From positions 1-6,672 of the forward strand of contig JAHJXP010000157.1 in assembly GCA_018827585.1 (NCBI GenBank): DNA of 6,672 nt, in the 5' to 3' direction. Positions 1 to 6,610 of this stretch are shown in pieces (positions within the stretch are counted from its first letter, which is position 1; each line of letters starts with the position of its first letter). The notes beneath the pieces are model-generated. The model did no database searches and was not told where the DNA came from. It saw only the letters and a list, made by a program, of their open reading frames with translations. The translations under genes were made by a program, and so were the position numbers. Source of the DNA: Pseudomonadota bacterium. Lineage in GTDB: Bacteria; Desulfobacterota; Syntrophia; Syntrophales; UBA5619.

Positions 1-65
1 GTTAGAGAGATGATCAGCAGAACGGCTGCCACCGCAATGGATTGGTATTTCCTGGGGATCAACAT
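1..65 (-). CDS. mreC: Rod shape-determining protein MreC, N-terminus only (partial)
   Basis: Only the first 21 codons are visible; the gene continues off the left edge. The peptide begins MLIPRKYQ, followed by a hydrophobic stretch from about residue 9 (SIAVAAVLLIISL). This is the short basic cytoplasmic tail and single inner-membrane anchor expected at the MreC N-terminus. MreC is a periplasmic scaffold that links MreB filaments to the elongation machinery (MreD, RodA, PBP2). An in-frame TGA two codons upstream fixes the earliest start at ATG 65-63. A GAGG at 67-70 is only 1 nt from this ATG but 4 nt from the next codon, TTG, so the TTG could be used instead. The gene lies downstream of mreB on the same strand, the usual mreBC order, with a 173-nt gap. 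Identification rests on position and the anchor only. Confidence 0.7.
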   Translation of the reverse strand, partial: MLIPRKYQSIAVAAVLLIISL

Positions 66-158
66 GCCTCAGCCAAAAAGTCGCGCCTTCCCACCGGCTG
101 GGGCGATTCCGGGACTCTTCTCGCAACCGGAAGGGAGACGCAAGATCCGCCGATCTGC

Positions 159-178
159 ACGGGGAAGTAACGCCCCGT
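159..178. other. Short hairpin in the mreB-mreC gap
   Basis: ACGGGG (159-164) and CCCCGT (173-178) can form a 6-bp stem with an 8-nt loop. No T-run follows on either strand, so it is not a convincing terminator. It could slow transcription or shape the mRNA between mreB and mreC. I see nothing else in the 66-238 gap. Confidence 0.25.
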
Positions 179-238
179 CGCCGGAGCACGGAAAAATCAT
201 AAGGGCGAGATGCTTTAACGGCCCGGAAGCCTTACACC

Positions 239-1315
<1,077 letters not shown>

Positions 1316-1350
1316 TCAAAAGCGAAAGGATGCTTCCGACAGATTGAACC

Positions 1351-1379
1351 TCTATACCGCATTTCCCCGCCCTTATCAA
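1351..1379 (-). promoter_or_regulatory. Putative sigma-70-type promoter of mreB
   Basis: Read on the minus strand, TTGATA (plus 1374-1379) is followed after exactly 17 nt by TATAGA (plus 1351-1356). This matches the consensus at 5 of 6 and 4 of 6 positions. Transcription would start near 1344, giving a leader of about 60 nt before the mreB start. Position, spacing and direction all fit mreB; no experimental support is available. Confidence 0.55.
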
Positions 1380-1426
1380 TCCATTTTTCCAAAAAATCAT
1401 TGCATTTTAGGGGGGACTGTATTACT

Positions 1427-1680
1427 GACGCTCTCGTAAAAAGTCATAAAAAGCCTTGAACTGGGGACGGCTTCGTAAAAAGGCCCCCGGCGGCTTTCGC
1501 CGGGGCAGGCTCCGGCAAGGCGCGCGAAACCCGAGGAATGAGGAATCAAAATCTCCTCCCCCTTGATGGGGGAGGGTTAGGGTGGGGGTGGTAAGTGACT
1601 GTATTGTCGTACGTTATTTCCCCCTCCCCTTAATCCCCTCCCGCCGGGGGAGGGAAAATCTCGCTTTTTACGAAGTTGTC
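1427..1680. repeat. Palindrome-rich MITE-like element between mreB and the ppiD-like gene
   Basis: CTTCGTAAAAAG at 1471-1482 is repeated inverted at 1664-1675. The match extends to 17 bp with two mismatches (1466-1482 against 1664-1680), giving a unit of about 215 bp. A third, degenerate copy in direct orientation lies at 1427-1443 (TCGTAAAAAG exact, 3 mismatches over 17 bp). Inside are three GC-rich hairpins: 1485-1492/1498-1505 (8 bp), 1555-1562/1568-1575 (8 bp, loop TTGAT) and 1636-1642/1648-1654 (7 bp). The G-rich tract 1568-1590 faces a C-rich tract at 1620-1629. No reading frame looks coding. Terminal inverted repeats around a non-coding core resemble a miniature inverted-repeat element or a REP-type unit. 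The family is inferred, and copy number cannot be seen here. The remainder of the 1283-1707 gap shows only the mreB promoter. Confidence 0.6.
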
Positions 1681-1707
1681 AATTTTGGAAAGTTTGGGGG
1701 AAATTGA

Positions 1708-3306
1708 ATGCTCGATCTCATGAGAAAGCACGCCAGAAACTGGCTCATGAAGACCATTCTGGGGATCATCATCATCGTCTTTATATTTTATTTCGGCTCG
1801 ATAGGGCAAAGACAGAGGGCGGAGCGGATCGCCATGATCGACGGCAAGCCGATCGTCCAGGTCGATTTTCAGCGGGAGTACCAGAATCTGGTGGATCTGT
1901 ACCGCCAGCGCCTGGGACCGGGGCTGACGGAAGAGATGATCAAGGGGCTGAATCTCAAACAGCAAGCCCTCGACAACCTGATCAACCAGGCGGTCGTTCT
2001 GAAGAAGGCGGAAGAGATGGGCGTCCGGGCGACCGATGAGGACGTCACGAACGCCATCCTTGCTTATCCGGCATTTCAGAGGAACGGGGCTTTCGACCAG
2101 CGGATCTACGAGCAGACCCTCCGGACAAACAAGATGGTCGCCGACGAGTTCGAGGAGATCCAGAGGATGATGCTCATCACCCTGAGGGTGCAGGATCTGA
2201 TCGAGGCCGCCGTGAAGGTGTCCGAGGAGGAGGTCCTCGACTTCTACCGGATGCAGAACGAAAAGATCGCTCTCGATTTCATCCGGCTCTCGTCGAAGAC
2301 GTTCGCCGGCGGGATCAAGCCGTCGCCGGCCGATCTGGAGGCATTTCTGAAGGCCAATGAGGGGCGGTTCCGCGTTCCCGAGCAGGCGCAGATGAAGTAC
2401 CTGCTCTTTTCGGGCCAGGATCATGCCTCGACTGTCAAGGTTTCAGAGGCCGAGGTGAACGATTACTACGAGCGGCGCAAGGCGGAGTGGACAAAGGGGG
2501 GCAAGACCCAATCCCTTCCCGAGGTCCGGGACAGGATCGTCACCACGCTCAGGCAGATCGCGGGGATATATGCGGCGGCGGACGAGGCCAAAAAGGCCCA
2601 CGACACCATCTATCAGGAAGAGAACTTCGACGCCTACGCGGCGCAGAAGAAGCTGACGGTCCATACGACCGGTCTTTTCCATCTCAGCGAACCGCCCGCG
2701 GAGTTCAGATCGATCGCGGATTTCACCGGGATCGTCTCCAAACTGGCGCAAGACCAGATCAGCCGTGTGCTCCAGGGGGAGAGGGGGTACTATATCGTCA
2801 AGCTGGTCGCCCGGAAGGCCCCTTATCTCCCCGCCCTGAAGGAGATCGAGGCGGAGGTGGAGAAGCAGTACCGGCAGACGGAGGCGGATAAACTGGCGAA
2901 AGGGGAGGCCGAAGCCCTCCTCGCCCGTCTGAAGAAAGGCGAAGGGCTGGAGGCCGTGGCGCGGGAGAAGGGCCTGAAGGTCGAGGAAACGGGCCTCTTC
3001 CAGCCCGGCAGCGCCGTTCCCAAGCTTGGCGCCTCGGCGGAGTTGACGGAAGCCCTTTTTGAGATCTCCGAAAAGAAACCCTATCCGAAGAAGGTTTTTC
3101 CGGTCGAGGGGAATTACGTGCTCGTCCGGTTCCGGGAGAGGGGCAAGGCGGACGACAAGGGGTTTGCCTCGCAGAAGGAGGCCATTGCGAAGTATCTTCT
3201 GCAGGTAAAAAAGGGCGAGACCTTCCGCTCCTGGATCGAGGGGAGCAAGGCGGCTCTGCTTAAGGAAGGGCGTCTGGAGTTGACGAAAGAGTTGAAGGAC
3301 CTTTAA
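1708..3306 (+). CDS. PpiD-type membrane-anchored periplasmic chaperone (SurA_N-like), parvulin domain apparently absent
   Basis: The protein has 532 residues. A basic start (MLDLMRKHAR) and one membrane segment (about 12-32) give an N-in, periplasm-facing topology typical of PpiD. PpiD is an inner-membrane chaperone that binds proteins emerging from the Sec translocon. Residues about 36-170 look like the SurA/PpiD N-terminal chaperone domain (MIDGKPI, then LDNLINQAVV). The C-terminal half (about 285-480) follows the E. coli PpiD order: a TGLF segment, a GYYIVKLVARKAP strand, the helix LLARLKKGEGLEAVA and a second repeat ending NYVLVRFRERG. The stretch VSEAEVNDYYERR...W near 245-261 runs almost straight into LPEVRDRI (270-277). 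E. coli PpiD has its roughly 90-residue parvulin domain at this point. No HILV-type start or GDLGW-type parvulin motif is visible. Start: ATG 1708 has GGGGGA 7 nt upstream. No convincing promoter was found. It is divergent from mreB and convergent with tRNA-Ala. Confidence 0.85.
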   Translation: MLDLMRKHARNWLMKTILGIIIIVFIFYFGSIGQRQRAERIAMIDGKPIVQVDFQREYQNLVDLYRQRLGPGLTEEMIKGLNLKQQALDNLINQAVVLKKAEEMGVRATDEDVTNAILAYPAFQRNGAFDQRIYEQTLRTNKMVADEFEEIQRMMLITLRVQDLIEAAVKVSEEEVLDFYRMQNEKIALDFIRLSSKTFAGGIKPSPADLEAFLKANEGRFRVPEQAQMKYLLFSGQDHASTVKVSEAEVNDYYERRKAEWTKGGKTQSLPEVRDRIVTTLRQIAGIYAAADEAKKAHDTIYQEENFDAYAAQKKLTVHTTGLFHLSEPPAEFRSIADFTGIVSKLAQDQISRVLQGERGYYIVKLVARKAPYLPALKEIEAEVEKQYRQTEADKLAKGEAEALLARLKKGEGLEAVAREKGLKVEETGLFQPGSAVPKLGASAELTEALFEISEKKPYPKKVFPVEGNYVLVRFRERGKADDKGFASQKEAIAKYLLQVKKGETFRSWIEGSKAALLKEGRLELTKELKDL

Positions 3307-3331
3307 CGGGCGCTCATGATGGGCCGGAGCA

Positions 3332-3377
3332 AGAAACGACAAGGGGTTAAGTTGCTTGCTTAACCCCTTGTCGTTTC

Positions 3378-3378
<1 letters not shown>
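3332..3378. terminator. Perfect 20-bp hairpin, likely bidirectional terminator between the ppiD-like gene and tRNA-Ala
   Basis: Arms 3332-3351 and 3359-3378 are perfectly complementary over 20 bp, with the 7-nt loop TTGCTTG. The stem has a GGGG/CCCC core and AAA/TTT near its base, so each strand ends in a short T-rich tail (TTTCT on plus, TTTCTT on minus). It lies 25 nt after the ppiD-like stop codon and touches the 3' CCA of tRNA-Ala, so it is placed to end transcription from both sides. The T-tract is short, so termination is likely but not certain. Confidence 0.65.
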
Positions 3379-3453
<75 letters not shown>

Positions 3454-3482
3454 ACACGCTTGGCTGTTATTTAAGGTGGCTT

Positions 3483-3511
3483 AGCTAACACAGGGATTTG
3501 CGCATTGTCAA
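3483..3511 (-). promoter_or_regulatory. Possible promoter of tRNA-Ala
   Basis: On the minus strand a perfect -35 TTGACA (plus 3506-3511) is followed after 17 nt by TTAGCT (plus 3483-3488), a weak -10. The start would fall about 23 nt before the mature tRNA. The -35 is good and the -10 poor; the position in the only upstream gap supports the call. Confidence 0.35.
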
Positions 3512-3521
3512 TACATTTTTC

Positions 3522-3550
3522 TTGACATTTGGGCACCCCCTCATAATAAT
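3522..3550 (+). promoter_or_regulatory. Strong promoter of tRNA-Leu
   Basis: A perfect -35 TTGACA (3522-3527) is followed by a 17-nt spacer and AATAAT (3545-3550, 5 of 6 to consensus). The predicted transcription start near 3557 is only a few nucleotides before the mature tRNA at 3560, leaving almost no 5' leader. Spacing and match make this the clearest promoter in the window. Confidence 0.7.
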
Positions 3551-3559
3551 CACCGCCGT

Positions 3560-3646
3560 GCCGGAGTGGTGAAACAGGTAGACGCAGGGGACTCAAAATC
3601 CCCCGTTCGCAAGGGCATGTCGGTTCGATTCCGACCTCCGGCACCA
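3560..3646 (+). tRNA. tRNA-Leu (anticodon CAA)
   Basis: This is an 87-nt class II tRNA. The acceptor arm is GCCGGAG/CTCCGGC, the anticodon stem is GGGGA/TCCCC with loop CTCAAAA (anticodon CAA at 3594-3596, reading UUG), a long variable arm surrounds TTCGCAAGGG, and the T arm is GTCGG-TTCGATT-CCGAC. CCA is encoded at 3644-3646. The integrase gene ends 6 bp downstream, which marks the 3' end of this tRNA as the probable integration target. The tRNA is intact, so integration kept it functional. Confidence 0.97.
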
Positions 3647-3652
3647 ATAAAA
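3621..3652. other. Putative attachment site (element-chromosome junction) at the tRNA-Leu 3' end
   Basis: A tyrosine integrase gene starts its 3' end immediately after an intact tRNA 3' half, the classic layout of a tRNA-integrated element. Such integrases usually recombine within an anticodon or T-arm/3'-end identity block that is duplicated at the far end of the element. The T-arm to CCA stretch is therefore the likely attachment core. Its partner copy is not in this window, so exact boundaries cannot be set. Confidence 0.5.
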
Positions 3653-4744
3653 TCAATTGGTTACAGCTCTCAAGGTTGTGACCTTTTTTATTTCCCGGGG
3701 CCGATTGTAACCATTTTGTAACCGTGCGGACTGATCACGGGTAAAGGCCTGCCGTTTATTTGCCGCCTGCATCAGATCTTCCTGGGAAACGATGTTGTAC
3801 CGGTCAAAGACGCTCCGGGTCTTGTGGCCGGAAATGGCCATCGCCACGCGCTCCGGGATGCCGGCCCGGATCATGTTGCGGATGCCGCTACGTCGCAGAT
3901 CGTGAAAGAGGAGCCCCGGCTTGCCGATGACCTTGCAGGCCGACTCCCAGGATCCGCGAAAATCCTTCATCATTTTCCCGTTCAGATGGAATACGTGCCT
4001 GCAATCCAGCCGCCGGGTCCTGTGCTGGTTGCTCATCATTTCCAAGAGATCGGATTCCATGTAGATGGTGCGGCCCTCATCGTTCTTTGTTTCCCCGGGT
4101 TCCAACCGGACGATCCCGTCCCGCAGGTTGACCTGGTTCCATTGCAGGTTAAGTATCTCCGATTTTCTCCAACCGGTGGCATAGGCAAATTGCAGAACCG
4201 GTTTGAGATGACCGGGCAGGGCCTCGAAAAGCGCCAGATATTCATCGTGCTCGATGAAGCCTTTCCGGACATTGTTTTCCTTCAGCATGGACATATAGGG
4301 CTTCTGGGCAACTTTCGGGGGTGTGCAGCGCGCCGCCAAGTTGAAGATCCTCTTGATCGCGGCAAGCTCCCTGTTGACCGTGGCGTTGGCGCAGCCCTCG
4401 GACAGACGCTTTTCCATGTATTGCCTGATTTTGGAGGTGTCAACTTCCGACGCTTTCAACATGCCGAACTCGCCGCGAAGGTACCCGGCGCATCTTTCCG
4501 CCCGCCGCTGCGTTTTTCTGTCGTTGAGCCTGTAATCCGCCAGATAGTCGTCCACCAGTTCATTGAATGATACGCGATCGAAGCAGATCCCCGGTATTTT
4601 CCCCTGGGAAATCTCGCCCTCCCGGATCTTCAATGCCCTTTTGGCCACCTCCAGTTTGTCGCTGCCGGAGGATTCGGCATACGGCTTGCCGTTTCGATAA
4701 TATTTAATCCAGTACGTCTTTCCTCGCCTGTAGATACATCCCAT
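3653..4744 (-). CDS. int: Tyrosine-family site-specific integrase
   Basis: This 363-residue recombinase integrates and excises the element through a covalent 3'-phosphotyrosine intermediate. All catalytic residues are visible (numbering from the chosen ATG): Arg193 in ATGWRKSEI, Lys220 in the ETKND hairpin, His281 and Arg284 in HDLRR, His307 in SGHK, and nucleophile Tyr316 in FDRYN. The N-terminus (CIYRRGKTYWIKYYRNGK) looks like an arm-binding domain, and about 55-150 like a SAM-like core-binding domain. Start: AAGGAG (4752-4757) is 7 nt from ATG 4744 but only 1 nt from GTG 4750, so ATG is preferred. The upstream XRE-type gene stops at 4747, 3 bp before this ATG; a GTG start would overlap it by 4 bp. 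Translation of the two is probably coupled. The stop is 6 bp from tRNA-Leu. The enzyme looks intact and probably active. Confidence 0.95.
   Translation of the reverse strand: MGCIYRRGKTYWIKYYRNGKPYAESSGSDKLEVAKRALKIREGEISQGKIPGICFDRVSFNELVDDYLADYRLNDRKTQRRAERCAGYLRGEFGMLKASEVDTSKIRQYMEKRLSEGCANATVNRELAAIKRIFNLAARCTPPKVAQKPYMSMLKENNVRKGFIEHDEYLALFEALPGHLKPVLQFAYATGWRKSEILNLQWNQVNLRDGIVRLEPGETKNDEGRTIYMESDLLEMMSNQHRTRRLDCRHVFHLNGKMMKDFRGSWESACKVIGKPGLLFHDLRRSGIRNMIRAGIPERVAMAISGHKTRSVFDRYNIVSQEDLMQAANKRQAFTRDQSARLQNGYNRPREIKKVTTLRAVTN
3659..3723. repeat. TTGTAACC motif cluster near the attachment site (possible integrase arm-type sites)
   Basis: TTGTAACC occurs at 3705-3712 and 3716-3723 (direct repeats 11 bp apart, about one helical turn). 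A one-base variant, TTGTGACC, lies at 3676-3683, and an inverted TGTAACC at 3659-3665. A further exact copy lies at 5253-5260, in front of a small DNA-binding gene. The cluster is inside the last codons of the integrase gene, right beside tRNA-Leu. Repeated short motifs flanking a core site are typical integrase arm sites; this role is inferred from position only. Confidence 0.35.
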
Positions 4745-4746
4745 GT

Positions 4747-4953
4747 TCACGCTCCTTTCCGGGATGACTTTCGCTTGACCAGTTGGAGGTCATAGCCGAG
4801 GTAATCGGCGATCCTTTCGATCTTGGCCAGGGTCAGGTTGCTTTTCTCGTTCAGAAACCTCGACATCTGCCCCTTGTCCAGACCGAGATCCTTGCAGACC
4901 CGGTACGCCGATACCCCCTCCCTTGTCAGAATGTCTTTCAGGCGATTTCCCAT
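4747..4953 (-). CDS. Small XRE-family helix-turn-helix DNA-binding protein
   Basis: The 68-residue protein is almost entirely one XRE/Cro-like helix-turn-helix domain: SAYRVCKDLGLDKGQMSRFL forms the DNA-reading part, followed by TLAKIERIADYLGYDL and a basic tail (KRKSSRKGA). It probably binds DNA as a repressor or as a recombination directionality factor. It lies immediately upstream of int, so it most likely controls integrase expression or direction. Start: GAGGAG (4961-4966) is 7 nt from ATG 4953 and 4 nt from the adjacent ATG 4956, so the second ATG is preferred. An antitoxin role is possible for this family, but no toxin gene lies next to it. Confidence 0.85.
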   Translation of the reverse strand: MGNRLKDILTREGVSAYRVCKDLGLDKGQMSRFLNEKSNLTLAKIERIADYLGYDLQLVKRKSSRKGA

Positions 4954-4997
4954 CATAGATCTCCTCTACCATGTGGTTGACGATGCTGCAACCTTTA

Positions 4998-5243
4998 TCA
5001 GCGATAAATCGACTTGTTCGCCTCGACAAACCGATCGAGGTCCTGGACGTCCAGGAAGATCTTGCGCGCGGTCCGCGGTTTGACGACCGGGATGACGCCC
5101 GCCCAGATCAGTTCCCTCATTCCCCACTCAGACCGGCCGAGGTATTCCGCTCCCTCTTTCAGGGTATAGAGCCGTTTCCGCAACGGATTGCCTGTTCCCT
5201 GTGCCTTCTTTGACGGAGTGTTTGCAAGCATCTTGATGGCCAT
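4998..5243 (-). CDS. Excisionase-type winged-helix DNA-binding protein (first of two)
   Basis: This 81-residue protein carries a MerR/excisionase-like DNA-binding fold: LYTLKEGAEYLGRSEWGMRE (about 25-44) as the helix-turn-helix, a wing at WAGVIPVVKPRTARKIFLD, and the closing helix VQDLDRFVEANK. Such proteins in integrated elements act as Xis-like directionality factors or as repressors. ATG 5243 was chosen; a TTG at 5252 would add three residues and an internal ATG at 5231 would remove four. No strong ribosome site distinguishes them. It sits 44 nt upstream of the XRE-type gene and 83 nt downstream of the second winged-helix gene, in a tight minus-strand series. Confidence 0.8.
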   Translation of the reverse strand: MAIKMLANTPSKKAQGTGNPLRKRLYTLKEGAEYLGRSEWGMRELIWAGVIPVVKPRTARKIFLDVQDLDRFVEANKSIYR

Positions 5244-5326
5244 GTCACCCAATTGTAACCGTCGTCAGGATACGAATTTACGGTCGGTGGCCGCGATCTG
5301 CCTTCGCCTTTCCGTTCGTCGCCTGC

Positions 5327-5524
5327 CTAAAAATCATCCCGCAGCTTCTCCTCGAATTGCCGGAGCGCGTCCGCGGGCACCCTGATGCAGCCCCTGAGGC
5401 GGATTGCCTTCATGTCACCCATGTCTATGAGACGATAGATCGTTTGTTCGCAAACGGAGAAATAGCGGGCGACTTCATCGACGCGGTAGTACCTTTTTGT
5501 GGGCGCGCTGGAAATCGTGGTCAC
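5327..5524 (-). CDS. Excisionase-family DNA-binding protein (second of two)
   Basis: This 65-residue protein matches the excisionase/HTH_17 pattern: YYRVDEVARYFSVCEQTIYR (about 12-31) as the helix-turn-helix, a wing IDMGDMKAIRLRGCIRVP, and a final helix ALRQFEEKLRD. Proteins of this size next to an integrase are often Xis, which bends DNA at the attachment site and favours excision. It starts with GTG 5524, with GAGGG 4 nt upstream (5529-5533); no ATG fits. Which of the two winged-helix proteins is the true Xis cannot be decided from sequence. Confidence 0.85.
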   Translation of the reverse strand: MTTISSAPTKRYYRVDEVARYFSVCEQTIYRLIDMGDMKAIRLRGCIRVPADALRQFEEKLRDDF

Positions 5525-5581
5525 TTTTCCCTCTATTTCTCTACCGATGATGCGATCCTTCTGTCCTGGCGGGTGCGTGGT

Positions 5582-6610
5582 TTACCCCTCGCCGGTCGTC
5601 ATGGTTTTTGGGGGCGCAAACCTCCGGGACGGAGGTTTACCCGTCCCGATCCGATTGGGGTGCTGAGACCCCCCGTTTCGGCATAAATTTTTGCCTTGAC
5701 CCCCCTGTTTCGCCACGTTTTGAAGAGGGGCTGAAACCCCGGTTCTGGGGTCCGCCGGAAACCGGGTGGAAGGGCCGTCCGGTTCGGCCTTCCCGGTCTC
5801 AAACAGCAGCGTCGTGTTTTGCCTCCTGCCGAAGTCGGATCGCTTCCTTTCATGAAGGTCAAGCCAGCGCCGGAGCTGAGGCTTTTCATCGACGTTCGGG
5901 TCAAGTCCCGTGATCCCCTTCCGAATGGTGCGGATGCTGTTGAGGATCTCCAGAGTGAAGTATCCTGTCGTCGCCGCCCTGGCGATCTTTCTCTGGGCTC
6001 TGATCCAAGGAAGATTTCCGTGCGTACGTGATCGGCAGATCTCTTCGTCGGGATACCAGATGCCTTTGAGGCTGCTCCGGTCCAGAGGGCACAGTGGAGC
6101 AAGGCAGGTCTCGTAAAGCGCGCAGGCGAAGCGAGGGCTGGAAGAGAGTCCTTCGGCGAATCGCCTTGCATCGTTTCCGGCATCACCCGCCGTCTTCTTT
6201 GATTGCGGTAGGAATTCTCCCCAAAGCGTTGCCTGGTCGCCGGCTCCGCCCCGGCCCGCCTCCTCGATCACGACCGTCGTTTTGGCCTCGTCACCGAACT
6301 CGAAACGGAAGCACCAGGCCTTCAGGTGCTCCGGGCTGTCGTCGGGGATGAAGAGCCCCTTGACGGCGTCCCCCACGAGCTTGCTCCCCGTGGCCAGGTA
6401 GTTGTCCAGGTCGCGCATCTTCCTGTCGGGAAAGGAAAAGACCATCGTGATCCGGACAGCCTTCAACTTCGGCCTTCCCAGCTCCGCCCACTTCACGGCG
6501 ATGAAATCCTTCCACGTCTTTTCCTCCTCCCGTTGCTTGCGCCAGTGTTCATTGCGGTAAACGTTCAGCGATGGGGGCAGAAACGGCATGGAAAACGTCA
6601 GGGGTCTCAT
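5582..6610 (-). CDS. RusA-family Holliday-junction resolvase with Cys-containing C-terminal extension
   Basis: Residues 1-118 look like RusA, a homodimeric nuclease that cuts Holliday junctions. They begin MPFLPPSLNVYRNEHW and contain the acidic catalytic motif RDLDN (Asp67, Asp69), a downstream basic residue (Lys77) and DD at 90-91. E. coli RusA has about 120 residues; this protein has 342. After a low-complexity linker (119-160), residues about 161-255 form a second, unrecognised domain. It has four cysteines (163, 169, 174, 192), IWYPDEEIC, PWIRAQRKIA, GYFTLEIL and GITGLDPN, suggesting a zinc-bound fold. No start codon lies between the domains, so a fusion is the simplest reading. Residues after about 275 are Gly/Pro/Arg-rich, overlap a hairpin cluster and may be readthrough. 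Start ATG 6610 has GGAGGG 8 nt upstream (6619-6624). Confidence 0.85.
   Translation of the reverse strand: MRPLTFSMPFLPPSLNVYRNEHWRKQREEEKTWKDFIAVKWAELGRPKLKAVRITMVFSFPDRKMRDLDNYLATGSKLVGDAVKGLFIPDDSPEHLKAWCFRFEFGDEAKTTVVIEEAGRGGAGDQATLWGEFLPQSKKTAGDAGNDARRFAEGLSSSPRFACALYETCLAPLCPLDRSSLKGIWYPDEEICRSRTHGNLPWIRAQRKIARAATTGYFTLEILNSIRTIRKGITGLDPNVDEKPQLRRWLDLHERKRSDFGRRQNTTLLFETGKAEPDGPSTRFPADPRTGVSAPLQNVAKQGGQGKNLCRNGGSQHPNRIGTGKPPSRRFAPPKTMTTGEG
5618..5793. repeat. Hairpin-dense segment overlapping the 3' end of the RusA-type gene
   Basis: At least five stems fit in 176 bp. They are AAACCTCCG/CGGAGGTTT (5618-5626 with 5630-5638, 3-nt loop), GGGGT/ACCCC (5657-5661 with 5668-5672), GGGG/CCCC (5727-5730 with 5737-5740), competing ACCCC/GGGGT (5736-5740 with 5747-5751), and a 9-bp stem with one bulged G (5768-5777 with 5785-5793). 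GACCCCCC-type tracts ending GTTTCG repeat at 5667-5680 and 5698-5712, differing by one T. The coding frame here loses the G/C-rich third positions seen upstream. It may be an inserted palindromic element, a structured 3' RNA or a processing/termination region. Confidence 0.5.

Noticed and set aside
3824..4570. 248-codon plus-strand frame opposite the integrase
   Set aside because: The integrase frame has all catalytic residues; the plus-strand frame is a complement shadow without recognisable features.
4747..4953. XRE protein as the antitoxin of a toxin-antitoxin pair
   Set aside because: Its neighbours are the integrase and a winged-helix protein; no RelE/HigB-like toxin frame is adjacent.
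5243..5260. TACAAT (minus strand, 5252-5257) as a -10 giving a leaderless transcript for the 4998-5243 gene
   Set aside because: No acceptable -35 was found 16-18 nt upstream, and the bases are shared with the TTGTAACC motif.
5599..6186. 195-codon minus-strand frame overlapping the RusA-type gene in another frame
   Set aside because: Ser/Arg/Pro-rich with no motif, while the RusA-type frame carries YFTLEIL/GLDPN-like sequence and better third-position bias. In the last 200 bp neither frame looks clearly coding.
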